Under the pieces are notes generated by a model. It did no database searches, was not told the DNA's origin, and saw only the letters and a program-made list of their open reading frames with translations. Shown one piece after another: positions 49,151-56,475 of a stretch of DNA of 64,000 nt (position 1 is its first letter; each line of letters starts with the position of its first letter). The DNA is from Streptomyces sp. CB02009 (GTDB taxonomy: Bacteria; Actinomycetota; Actinomycetes; Streptomycetales; Streptomycetaceae): positions 1,041,582 to 1,105,581 of the forward strand of contig NZ_LIVV01000001.1 in assembly GCF_001905825.1 (NCBI RefSeq), in the 5' to 3' direction. The position numbers were made by a program, and so were the translations under genes.

Positions 49151-49195
49151 CCCACGAGGCCCACGAGGCCCACGAGGCCCACGAGGCCCACGAGG
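49151..49195. repeat. Five perfect copies of a 9-bp repeat
   Basis: CCCACGAGG repeats five times without error between the SGNH gene and its terminator. The unit is a multiple of three but is not in a gene. It is probably recent slippage, and copy number may vary between strains. Confidence 0.9.
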
Positions 49196-49230
49196 GGATC
49201 GGACCGGCCGCCAGGCGGCCGGTCCGATCC
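49196..49230 (+). terminator. 17-bp stem terminator after the SGNH gene
   Basis: Arms 49196-49212 and 49214-49230 are perfect reverse complements around a single A, giving in practice a slightly shorter stem with a small loop. It directly follows the 9-bp repeats. Confidence 0.75.
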
Positions 49231-49326
49231 CGCGTCACACCGGCGGTCCGGACCGGGCTGGGAGCAGCGCGCGGTTCGGAACGGGCTCCGAGCAGCGCAC
49301 GGTCCGCGGGCACCGGGACACACCGA

Positions 49327-50544
49327 TCACGCCGGTCCACCCGCGCCGCCCTCGCCCGGTACGCCGTCGAGGAGTTCCCGAACCAGTGCGCCGACCTGGT
49401 CCGTCTCCAGCAGGAACCCGTCGTGTCCGTAGGGGGACCGGATGACGCGGACCGTGTCCGCGGACGGAATCCCGGCCGCCAGCTCCTCCTGCTGGGCGAG
49501 GGGGTAGAGGCGGTCGGAGTCCACCCCCGCCACCACCGTCCGGGCCCGCACCCGGGCGAGGGCCGCGCCCCGACCGCCGCGGCCCCGTCCGATGTCGTGG
49601 GTGTTCATGGCCTCGACCAGCGTGACGTAGCTGGCCGCGTCGAAGCGCCGGATGAGCTTCACGGCCTGGTGGTCGAGGTAGGACTCGACGCGGTACCGGC
49701 CACCGCCCCAGGGCCGCTCCCCCTCCTGGGCCTCGTGGCCGAAGCGGCTCTCCAGCTCCTCGGCCGACCGGTAGGTGATGTGTGCGATGCGGCGGGCGAT
49801 GCCCAGCCCCGCGTGCGGTCCTCGCCCGGGCCCGGCGTCGTGGTAGTCGCCGCCCCGCCAGTGGGGATCGGCACGGATGGCGTGGAGCTGCGCGGCGGCC
49901 CAGGCGATCTGGTCCGCGCTCGCCGCCGCCGGGCAGGCAAGCAGCAACAGCGAGGCCACCCGCTGCGGTTCGCCGACCGCCCACTCCAACGCGCGCATCC
50001 CGCCCATGGAACCCCCGACCACCAGCGCCCAGCGCCCGATGCCGAGCGCGTCGGCGAGCCCGGACTCGGCCCGCACCTGGTCACGTTGGGTCAGACGGGG
50101 AAAGGCGCCGCCCCAGGGACGGCCCCCGGGCCCCGTGGAGGCGGGCCCGCTGCTTCCCTGGCAGCCGCCCAGTACGTTCGGCGCCACCACGAACCACCGG
50201 TCGGTGTCGAGTGCCCGGCCCGGGCCGACCATCGCGTCCCACCAGCCGGTGGCCTGGTGCCCGGGGCCGGCCTCGCCCGCGACGTGGCTGTCACCGGTCA
50301 GCGCGTGCAGGACGAGCACCGCGTTCGACCGGTCGGGCGCGAGGCGCCCCCACGTCTCGTACGCCAGCCGCACCCGGGGAAGCTCGCCGCCGGCCTCCAA
50401 CGCCAGTGGCCGGCCTCGCTGGTGCCACTGGCGCCGACCGGGCGGGTCCCCCTCCCGCCACGCCCCGGTGGCGGGCAGGGGGACCGCGGTGGCCGGCGTG
50501 GCCGAGGCGGACAGGGCGGCCGAGGCGGCTGAGGCGGGGTTCAG
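49327..50544 (-). CDS. metX: Homoserine O-acetyltransferase
   Basis: An alpha/beta hydrolase making O-acetylhomoserine for methionine synthesis. The core carries VLHALTGDSHVAG, nucleophile Ser in GGSMGGMRALEW, Asp in GVDSDRLYPL and His in SPYGHDGFLLE. The conserved N-terminal part (GAWREGDPPGRRQWH) lies upstream of the first usable TTG (50400), so translation must begin earlier. No ATG, GTG or TTG occurs in frame there. CTG 50544, after GAAGGAAG and overlapping the metY stop as CTGA, is the best start; it gives 405 residues. The gene is coupled to metY. A missed frameshift is the alternative. Confidence 0.85.
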   Translation of the reverse strand: MNPASAASAALSASATPATAVPLPATGAWREGDPPGRRQWHQRGRPLALEAGGELPRVRLAYETWGRLAPDRSNAVLVLHALTGDSHVAGEAGPGHQATGWWDAMVGPGRALDTDRWFVVAPNVLGGCQGSSGPASTGPGGRPWGGAFPRLTQRDQVRAESGLADALGIGRWALVVGGSMGGMRALEWAVGEPQRVASLLLLACPAAASADQIAWAAAQLHAIRADPHWRGGDYHDAGPGRGPHAGLGIARRIAHITYRSAEELESRFGHEAQEGERPWGGGRYRVESYLDHQAVKLIRRFDAASYVTLVEAMNTHDIGRGRGGRGAALARVRARTVVAGVDSDRLYPLAQQEELAAGIPSADTVRVIRSPYGHDGFLLETDQVGALVRELLDGVPGEGGAGGPA

Positions 50545-51902
50545 GACGCTTCCTTCGCGGCGCGGAAACCTGCCTCCAGGTCGGCCTTCAGATCGGCCGG
50601 GTTCTCGATGCCCACCGACAGCCGCACCAGCCCCGGAGTGGTGCCGGTCGCGGCGAGCTGCGCCGCGTCGAGCTGACTGTGCGTCGTGGAGGCGGGGTGG
50701 ATGACGAGGCTGCGTACGTCACCGATGTTCGCGAGGTGGCTGAACAGCTCCAGACCGTCCACGAACCGCCGGCCCGCCTCGATGCCGCCCCGCAGCTCGA
50801 ACGCGAGCACCGCACCGGCGCCGCGCGGCAGGTAGCGGCGCCCCGCCTCGTACCAGCGGTTGGACGCCAGACCGGGGTAGTGCACCGCGGAGACCTCGTC
50901 ACGCTGTTCGAGCCACTCGGCCAGTGCCTGGGCGTTCTCCGAGTGCCGCTCGAGACGCAGGCTCAGCGTCTCCACGCCCTGCAGGAGCAGGAACGCCGAG
51001 TGCGGTGCGATGGCGGGCCCGAGGTCGCGCAGCAGCTGCACCCGCAGCTTGACCGCGTACGCCGCCGCGCCGAGGTCGGGCCAGTAGCGAAGCCCGTGGT
51101 AGCTGGGGTCGGGCTCGTTGAAGTCGGGGAAGCGCTCGGGGTGAGCGCCGAAGTCGAAGGTGCCCGCGTCGACGACCACACCGCCGAGCGTGGTGCCGTG
51201 TCCGCCGAGGAACTTGGTGGCCGAGTGCACGACGACGTCCGCCCCGTGCTCGATGGGGCGCAGCAGGTACGGAGTGGGCACGGTGTTGTCGACGATGAGC
51301 GGCAGACCCGCGGCGTGCGCGATGTCGGCCACACCCCGGACGTCGAGGACGTTGCCGCGCGGGTTGCCGAGGGTCTCGGCGAACAGGGCCTTGGTGTGCG
51401 GCCGTACGGCGGCCCGCCAGGCGTCGAGGTCGTCGGGGTCCTCCACGAACGACACCTCGATGCCGAACTTCGGCAGCGTGTGGTGGAACAGGTTGTACGT
51501 GCCGCCGTAGAGGGAGGCGCTGGAGACGATGTGGTCACCGGCCGAGGCAAGGTTCAGGATCGCGAGGGTCTCCGCGGCCTGCCCGGACGCGACGGCGACG
51601 GCGGCGACGCCGCCTTCCAGGGCGGCGATCCGCTGTTCGAAGGCGTCCTGGGTGGGGTTGTGGATGCGGGTGTAGATGTTCCCGGGCTCGGCGAGGGAGA
51701 AGAGGTCGGAGGCGTGCTGGGTGTCGCGGAAGACGAAGGAGGTGGTCTGGTAGATCGGCACCGCGCGGGCGCCCGTCGCCGGATCGGGGGCGGTGCCGGC
51801 GTGGAGCTGCTTGGTCTCGAAGGACCAGGCGGGCGTCTCGGCTCCGGCGGGCTCGCTCTCGGGGGTGTGGCCTGCGGTGGGGGCGTCGATGGGCTGGCTC
51901 AT
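50541..51902 (-). CDS. metY: O-acetylhomoserine sulfhydrylase (PLP enzyme)
   Basis: A 453-residue pyridoxal-phosphate enzyme of the Cys/Met metabolism family. It condenses O-acetylhomoserine with sulfide to homocysteine. Motifs include TKQLHAGTAPDPATGARAVP, the PLP Lys in SATKFLGGHGTTLGG, YTRIHNPTQDAFEQRIAALE and VRLSVGIENPADL. ATG follows GGAGGAG. It forms an operon with metX, which supplies the substrate. A 291-base leader with a small Cys-containing peptide precedes it, pointing to control by sulfur amino acid supply. Confidence 0.95.
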   Translation of the reverse strand: MSQPIDAPTAGHTPESEPAGAETPAWSFETKQLHAGTAPDPATGARAVPIYQTTSFVFRDTQHASDLFSLAEPGNIYTRIHNPTQDAFEQRIAALEGGVAAVAVASGQAAETLAILNLASAGDHIVSSASLYGGTYNLFHHTLPKFGIEVSFVEDPDDLDAWRAAVRPHTKALFAETLGNPRGNVLDVRGVADIAHAAGLPLIVDNTVPTPYLLRPIEHGADVVVHSATKFLGGHGTTLGGVVVDAGTFDFGAHPERFPDFNEPDPSYHGLRYWPDLGAAAYAVKLRVQLLRDLGPAIAPHSAFLLLQGVETLSLRLERHSENAQALAEWLEQRDEVSAVHYPGLASNRWYEAGRRYLPRGAGAVLAFELRGGIEAGRRFVDGLELFSHLANIGDVRSLVIHPASTTHSQLDAAQLAATGTTPGLVRLSVGIENPADLKADLEAGFRAAKEAS

Positions 51903-52193
51903 GGGTCTCCTCCGGGTGGGTCGAGGGGAGTTGATGGGGGAGGCGGGCGGGGGATCCGCCGGGAGATCGGCCGGGAGATCGGAGTTCCGGCACGAGAGTG
52001 TTCTGCGCTTCGCCCGACAGTGACGACGGCGACGACGGCGACGACGAAGACGGCGACGACATGGGTGACGGTGATGACAGCAGCGACCAGCAGGCGCGCG
52101 AGCCGATGTGGTCGGGCGCGACGTGGTGGCGTGCGAGGGGCGCGCGGGAAGCGTGCGCAGAGGGGGCGCGGGGCGATGCCGCGCGGCGTCGCG
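51903..52193 (-). other. Untranslated leader of metY
   Basis: This lies between the leader peptide stop and metY. It contains a GAC/GGC-rich triplet repeat (about 52020-52062) and several GC-rich stretches that could fold. I looked for the conserved cores of SAM-type riboswitches and did not find one. Whether the leader peptide changes folding near the metY ribosome site cannot be judged by eye. Confidence 0.4.
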
Positions 52194-52268
52194 TCAGCCG
52201 GTGACGGGACAGCCCGTGGTCGTGACACGCACGTAGTCGACGTGGCGACGGGTCACGAGTACGGTCAT
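52194..52268 (-). CDS. Putative cysteine-containing leader peptide upstream of metY
   Basis: A 24-codon frame begins MTVLVTRRHVDYVRV and ends TTGCPVTG-stop. The LVTRRHVD...RV...C pattern matches the short 'putative leader peptides' found before sulfur-metabolism genes in streptomycetes, in which ribosome stalling at a late Cys codon is thought to control the downstream genes. Here the Cys (TGT) is codon 20. On the minus strand TTATCT lies 6 bases before the ATG, so the mRNA probably starts at the ATG. Confidence 0.75.
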   Translation of the reverse strand: MTVLVTRRHVDYVRVTTTGCPVTG

Positions 52269-52274
52269 GGCCCC

Positions 52275-52280
52275 AGATAA
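52275..52280 (-). promoter_or_regulatory. -10 element of the metY leader transcript (TTATCT)
   Basis: On the minus strand TTATCT ends 6 bases before the leader peptide ATG. No Shine-Dalgarno site is present. The -35 is not clear. Confidence 0.45.
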
Positions 52281-52492
52281 CCACAGCGGGTCGAGGCGCA
52301 CCAGGCCTTCCGGTCACATCGGGTGAATGCGCCCCCTCGCCCGCCCGCCCCGCCCCACCCCGGCCGATGTGAACGTCGGCTGCCCGAACGGGCGTTGCCG
52401 GGCGATTCCGGGCGTCGCCGGGCGGGGTGAGGCGGAGTGAGGCGGGGTGGAAAACCGTACTGCTGTGCACCACCGTCCGGTACGTCTCCCGC

Positions 52493-53953
52493 TCAGCGCT
52501 TGGAGATGCGGACGACGCCGGTCTCGGTGCCCTGGTAGAGGGTGCCGTCGGGGGCGGCCGTCCCGCGCATCTGGAGCGGGTTGTAGACCAGCCCGATGCC
52601 CAGGTAGGAGCTGCCGAGCTGGGCACCGGTGGCCGGGTCGAGGACGGCGTGGTGGTACTGGGCGAAGGTGTTGAGGCCGGCGCTGCCGGTCGGTCCGGTC
52701 ACGGAGACGGTGTAGATCTTTCCGTCGGCGAGCGAGAGCCGGGGCAGGGCGGCGGACTTCACCTTGCTGTTCCACACCACCTCGCAGCCCGTTCCCTGGG
52801 CGTTGACGTCGATCCGGCTCAGACCACCGTCGAAGTTCGCGGAGGAGGGCTCGCTCGCAGGAGCGCCCTCGGGCAGGGCCGGGTAGGGGTAGCCGTAGGT
52901 GTTGGTGACGAAGACGCTGCGGCCGGAGGCGATCACGGCGTCCTCGGTGCCGCTGCGGGCGTACTGGGTGAGCACGGGGACGCGGCAGATCGGCTCGGGC
53001 CCGCCGGCCGCGCGGTAGACGAGCAGGTTCCCGTGAGGGGCGGCGTTGTCGACGATGGTGACGTACTCGGTGCCGTTGCCCGGCCCGAAGAAGCTCGGGG
53101 TGGTCCCGGTGCCCCAGCTGAGCTGGCCGGGCTTGCGGGCCGGGCCGCGGTCGTAGGGCGCCCGCCAGTCCACGACGGGTGTTCCGTCGGGGGCGGCCGA
53201 CAGGAGGTAGAGGGCGTGGTCGGTGGCGACGGCGGTACGGCCCGGAACCGTGGAGATGCTGTTCTGGACGCCTTCGCCGGTGCTGATGCTGCGTACGGCG
53301 CCGGTGCCGGTGTCGACGGTCCCGATCACACCGCCGCTGGTGGCGAACCAGACCCTGCCGTCCCAGGCGGGGGTGAGTCCGACGATGTTGTCCCCGGCGG
53401 GGACGGCGTTGCCCAGGGGTGTCCTCTGGTCGATCCGGAGGGTCCACGAGGATCCGGTGCGCTGGTGGCCGATGCGGACGAGATCGTTGTCGCCGTCGAC
53501 GACGACCAGACGGTCCGCGTGGTCGAGGTAGGCGTAGACCCCGCCGAACAGACTGCCCTTGGGCAGGGCGAGCGACGCGAGGTCGGCGCCGGTCGCGGGG
53601 TCGAGCAGGTGGACGGTGGGCGTCTGGCCGAAGATCGTGGTGCAGAGGGCGACCACGTAGCCGTCGCTTCCCACGACCACGGTGGGGCAGGCCGAGGCGA
53701 GGGCCGTACGGGAGTACGTGACGGCGGCCGTGCCGGGCCCCGGGTAGGGCGTGGTGCCGCTGGAGGCGCTGTCGCCGTGCATCGTCGCGGCGCCGTTGGC
53801 CGCGGTGACCGGGTTCTGCGGCGGCGGGGGACCGAAGGAGGCGGCCGGGTCGGCGGCGGAGGCGCCCGTGAGGCCGGCGGCGCTGAGGGCCACGGCCAGG
53901 GCGGAGGCGAGCACGGCGAGGCGGCGCCCGCCGGCGGGCAGGGAGAACGGCAT
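52493..53953 (-). CDS. Secreted beta-propeller (PQQ-repeat-like) protein
   Basis: A 486-residue exported protein of unknown function. The signal peptide starts MPFSLPAGGRRLAVLASALAV and ends near residue 31 (GASA-A). The mature part has repeated blade-like strands: TVHLLDPATGADLASLAL, DRLVVVDGDNDLVRIG, GRVWFATSGGVIGTVDTGTG, GTLYQGTETGVVRISK. This is the WD/PQQ-type propeller pattern, without residues that would identify an enzyme. ATG follows GAGGA. A longer frame upstream to 54157 is Arg/His/Pro-rich and rejected. Confidence 0.85.
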   Translation of the reverse strand: MPFSLPAGGRRLAVLASALAVALSAAGLTGASAADPAASFGPPPPQNPVTAANGAATMHGDSASSGTTPYPGPGTAAVTYSRTALASACPTVVVGSDGYVVALCTTIFGQTPTVHLLDPATGADLASLALPKGSLFGGVYAYLDHADRLVVVDGDNDLVRIGHQRTGSSWTLRIDQRTPLGNAVPAGDNIVGLTPAWDGRVWFATSGGVIGTVDTGTGAVRSISTGEGVQNSISTVPGRTAVATDHALYLLSAAPDGTPVVDWRAPYDRGPARKPGQLSWGTGTTPSFFGPGNGTEYVTIVDNAAPHGNLLVYRAAGGPEPICRVPVLTQYARSGTEDAVIASGRSVFVTNTYGYPYPALPEGAPASEPSSANFDGGLSRIDVNAQGTGCEVVWNSKVKSAALPRLSLADGKIYTVSVTGPTGSAGLNTFAQYHHAVLDPATGAQLGSSYLGIGLVYNPLQMRGTAAPDGTLYQGTETGVVRISKR

Positions 53954-54082
53954 CGGAAGTCCTCGGGACGGGGAGGGCGGAGGCGGAGACGGCTGCGGAA
54001 CGCGGCGGACCGTGGGACGCGCCGCGCGCTGCCGGTGAGCACCACGAGGGCGGCGGGCGCGGCGCGGGGTCCGGGCGCTGTG

Positions 54083-54155
54083 GGTCCTGCCGACCGGGTG
54101 TGACCGGTGGGCGACGCGGGTCCTGCCGGCCGGATGGGACCGGCCGACGACGCGC
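54083..54155. repeat. Imperfect tandem duplication, about 36-bp unit
   Basis: Two copies of a unit starting GGGTCCTGCCG and ending CGACGC lie upstream of the propeller gene, separated by small changes. It is part of a 610-bp gap (53954-54564) that otherwise holds a palindrome and a terminator and no gene I can support. Confidence 0.55.
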
Positions 54156-54325
54156 AACCGGCGTCGACGCGGAAGCAGCCGAAGGGGTGGGATCGGCCGA
54201 CGCGGGGGACCAGCCGTTGCGGTGCCGGCCGATGGTGCGGCCCGGCCCCTGGTTCCGTGTGGCGGTGGCTCCTCGGAACGGCTCTGGCACGGACGCTAGC
54301 CGCTGCCCGGGCGATCCGGATCTTT

Positions 54326-54344
54326 CTGTGACCGCCGGTCACAG
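54326..54344. promoter_or_regulatory. CTGTGACC-GCC-GGTCACAG palindrome
   Basis: Perfect 8-bp arms with a 3-base centre. The TGTGA...TCACA ends resemble a CRP-type site, but the gap is 7 rather than 6 bases. It lies about 370 bases upstream of the propeller gene, with no nearby promoter identified. Confidence 0.4.
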
Positions 54345-54475
54345 CTTGTTCATCCCGTTCATGTTCCCGCAGTCCCTGCGCAACAGAGGGAGCCGTCGGA
54401 CCCCGATCCGCGCGGAGGGCGTCTGGTGCCTGCTGCCTGTCACCGCTCACCTGTCACCGGTCGCCTGCCGTCAAC

Positions 54476-54517
54476 AGCCGACCGCCCCGGGCCGGAGGTG
54501 GCACGGGGCGGTCGGCT
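54476..54517 (-). terminator. Terminator of the Old Yellow Enzyme gene
   Basis: AGCCGACCGCCCCG (54476-54489) pairs perfectly with 54504-54517 across a 14-base loop, beginning 48 bases beyond the stop of the gene at 54565 in its direction of transcription. Confidence 0.6.
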
Positions 54518-54564
54518 CAGTCGGTGATCGGCTGTGGCGGTGAACCGTCAGACGGGTCCGGGGG

Positions 54565-55692
54565 TCAGCTGAGCGTCCTCACGGCGGCGGCGTCGTACGG
54601 CTTGAGCTCGTCGGTCCGACCCGCCAGGACCTTCGCCGCCCACTCCGGGTCCTGGAGCAGCGCGCGGCCGATGGCGACCATGTCGAACTCGTCCCGCTCC
54701 AGGCGGTCGAGGAGGTCGTCGATGCCCTGCACCGGGGCGCCCTCGCCCGCGAAGGCGTGGATGAAGTCGCCGTCGAGGCCGACCGATCCGACGGTGATGG
54801 TGGGCCTGCCGGTGAGCTTCTTGGTCCAGCCCGCCAGGTTCAGGTCCGAGTCCTCGAACTCGGGAATCCAGTGGCGGCGGGTGGAGGCGTGGAACGCGTC
54901 GACGCCGGCCGCGGCGAGCGGGGCCAGGATCGCCTCCAGCTCCTGCGGGGTCTCGGCGAGCCGCGCGTCGTAGGCGTCCTGCTTCCACTGCGAGTAGCGG
55001 AAGATCACCGGGAACTCGGGCGAGACGCTCGCGCGGACCGCGGCCACGACCTCGGCCGCGAACTTCGTACGGGCCACGGGGTCGCCGCCGTAGGCGTCGG
55101 TACGGCGGTTCGTCCCCGCCCACAGGAACTGGTCGAGGAGGTAGCCGTGGGCGCCGTGGAGTTCGACGCCGTCGAAGCCGATGCGCTCGGCGGCCGCGGC
55201 GGCCTCGGCGAAGGAGCCGATGACGTCGTCCAGATCGCTCTGGGTCATCGCCTGGCCCGTGCCCTCGGTGCCGTCGGTGCGGATGCCGGAGGGGCCCATG
55301 GCAGGGGCGTCGGGGTAGGGGGCCTGGCCCTGCTCGCGGACCATGCCGATGTGCCACAGCTGCGGGACGATCGTGCCGCCCGCCGCGTGCACGGCCTCGG
55401 CGACCTTCGCCCATCCCGCCAGCTGCTCCTCGCCGTGGAACCGCGGCACGCGGTCGCTCTGCCCGGCGGACGCGTGGCCGACGTAGGTTCCCTCGGTGAC
55501 GATCAGGCCCACTCCGGCGGCGGCGCGGCGGGCGTAGTACGAGAGCACGTCCTCACCGGGGACTCCGCCGGGGGAGAACATGCGCGTCATGGGCGCCATC
55601 GCGATGCGGTTCGGGACGGTGAGGCCGTTCAGCGAGACGGGCCGGGAGAGGATCTCGGCGGCGCGGGAGGTGGGGGACGCGGTGACGGTCAC
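54565..55692 (-). CDS. Old Yellow Enzyme family NADH:flavin oxidoreductase/alkene reductase
   Basis: A 375-residue FMN enzyme. The barrel motifs are present: LTVPNRIAMAPMTRMFSPGG, GTIVPQLWHIGMVREQG, the paired His/Asn-type site as ELHGAHGYLLDQFLW (His-Gly-Ala-His), TNRRTDAYGGDPVART and MVAIGRALLQDPEW. It reduces activated double bonds such as enones or nitro compounds using NAD(P)H, often as a response to electrophiles. GTG 55692 follows GAGGAG; the longer frame from 55749 would run into the promoter. It is divergent from a MarR gene with CTTGA/TCAAG repeats between them. Confidence 0.92.
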   Translation of the reverse strand: MTVTASPTSRAAEILSRPVSLNGLTVPNRIAMAPMTRMFSPGGVPGEDVLSYYARRAAAGVGLIVTEGTYVGHASAGQSDRVPRFHGEEQLAGWAKVAEAVHAAGGTIVPQLWHIGMVREQGQAPYPDAPAMGPSGIRTDGTEGTGQAMTQSDLDDVIGSFAEAAAAAERIGFDGVELHGAHGYLLDQFLWAGTNRRTDAYGGDPVARTKFAAEVVAAVRASVSPEFPVIFRYSQWKQDAYDARLAETPQELEAILAPLAAAGVDAFHASTRRHWIPEFEDSDLNLAGWTKKLTGRPTITVGSVGLDGDFIHAFAGEGAPVQGIDDLLDRLERDEFDMVAIGRALLQDPEWAAKVLAGRTDELKPYDAAAVRTLS

Positions 55693-55772
55693 AGGGACGC
55701 TCCTCGTGGCACTTACTTGACAACCTTGATGCTTGATAACTTCATGCAATGAGGTGACGGTAGAGGTCGATG

Positions 55773-55787
55773 CTTGAGACAGTCAAG
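55773..55787. promoter_or_regulatory. CTTGA-N5-TCAAG inverted repeat, candidate MarR operator
   Basis: Perfect 5-bp arms (55773-55777 and 55783-55787) lie just upstream of the MarR gene's -10. Related CTTGA-type sequences (ACTTGACAACCTTGATGC and GCTTGATAAC) recur at about 55711-55740 near the enzyme gene's start. This fits a MarR repressor acting on both divergent promoters. Confidence 0.55.
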
Positions 55788-55797
55788 TATCTCGGGC

Positions 55798-55803
55798 TAG
55801 AGT
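55798..55803 (+). promoter_or_regulatory. -10 element of a leaderless transcript (TAGAGT)
   Basis: TAGAGT is followed by 7 bases and ATG 55811, with no ribosome site. The CTTGA-N5-TCAAG repeat ends 10 bases upstream of it. Confidence 0.5.
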
Positions 55804-55810
55804 GAGCCCC

Positions 55811-56245
55811 ATGACAGAAGCTCTCCGCACCGACACGGCCGGGCTCATGGAGCTGCTCTCCGTGTCGCTCGGCGTCTACTACGGCGATTTCACCGTCGCT
55901 GCGGCGAGCGAGAACCTCACGGCGAGCCAGGGCAAGGCCCTGACCGTGCTGCGCCGGGGCCCCGCCGCGATGCGCTCCCTGGCCGAGACCATGACCTGCG
56001 ACGCCTCCAACATGACCGGCATCATCGACCGGCTGGAGAAGCGCGGCCTGGTGCGCCGGGAGGCCGACGCCTCCGACCGCCGCGTGAAGAACGTCGTCCT
56101 CACGGCCGACGGCGAGCGTGTCACCGACGCGATCCGCGCGAAGATGCGCAGCACGCAGGAGGGCCTGGAGCGGCTCAGTGACCAGGACAGGGACTCCCTG
56201 TACACCCTGCTCGAACGGGTCTTCGGCTCCAAGCCCGCCACCTGA
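55811..56245 (+). CDS. MarR family transcriptional regulator
   Basis: A 144-residue winged-helix regulator: LTASQGKALTVLRRGPAAMR, the recognition helix DASNMTGIIDRLEKRGLVRR, and the wing DASDRRVKNVVLTADG. It is divergent from the Old Yellow Enzyme gene and probably represses it, releasing on binding an electrophile or phenolic compound. It is followed 230 bases later by a DHA2 transporter on the same strand, which it might also affect. Confidence 0.92.
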   Translation: MTEALRTDTAGLMELLSVSLGVYYGDFTVAAASENLTASQGKALTVLRRGPAAMRSLAETMTCDASNMTGIIDRLEKRGLVRREADASDRRVKNVVLTADGERVTDAIRAKMRSTQEGLERLSDQDRDSLYTLLERVFGSKPAT

Positions 56246-56285
56246 CGTCCGACGCCGGGCCACTCCTGGCGTCCGACGCCGGGCC
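56246..56285. repeat. 16-bp direct repeat
   Basis: CGTCCGACGCCGGGCC occurs at 56246-56261 and 56270-56285, starting at the MarR stop. The rest of the 230-bp gap to the transporter gene holds further GCCGGGTGCGCA-like copies and a short A/T patch near 56348-56360 that may be part of a promoter. Confidence 0.7.
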
Positions 56286-56475
56286 GCCGGGTGCGCATGT
56301 CGGGCTGCGTAAGCCGGGTGCGCACGCCGGCCGCGCACGCCGGGTTCGGGAAAATTGGATTGTGCTCTGGCGGTGCCACCGACAGGATCGGCATCACCCA
56401 TGAGTTCTTCCCGGCGCCACGGTCCATCGATGTGAGCTGCCACGTGCGGAGGACGCTCACACGACGGAAGGCCCC

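Noticed and set aside
49151..49195. Tandem repeats considered as a CRISPR array
   Set aside because: Units are 9 bp with no spacers, and no cas genes are present anywhere in the window.
51903..52193. SAM riboswitch before metY
   Set aside because: No conserved riboswitch core was recognised by eye, while a leader peptide of a known type is present. A covariance search would settle it.
54100..54543. Plus-strand frame of 147 codons in the gap beside the propeller gene
   Set aside because: Its composition is irregular, it crosses a palindrome and a terminator stem, and no motif or ribosome site supports it.
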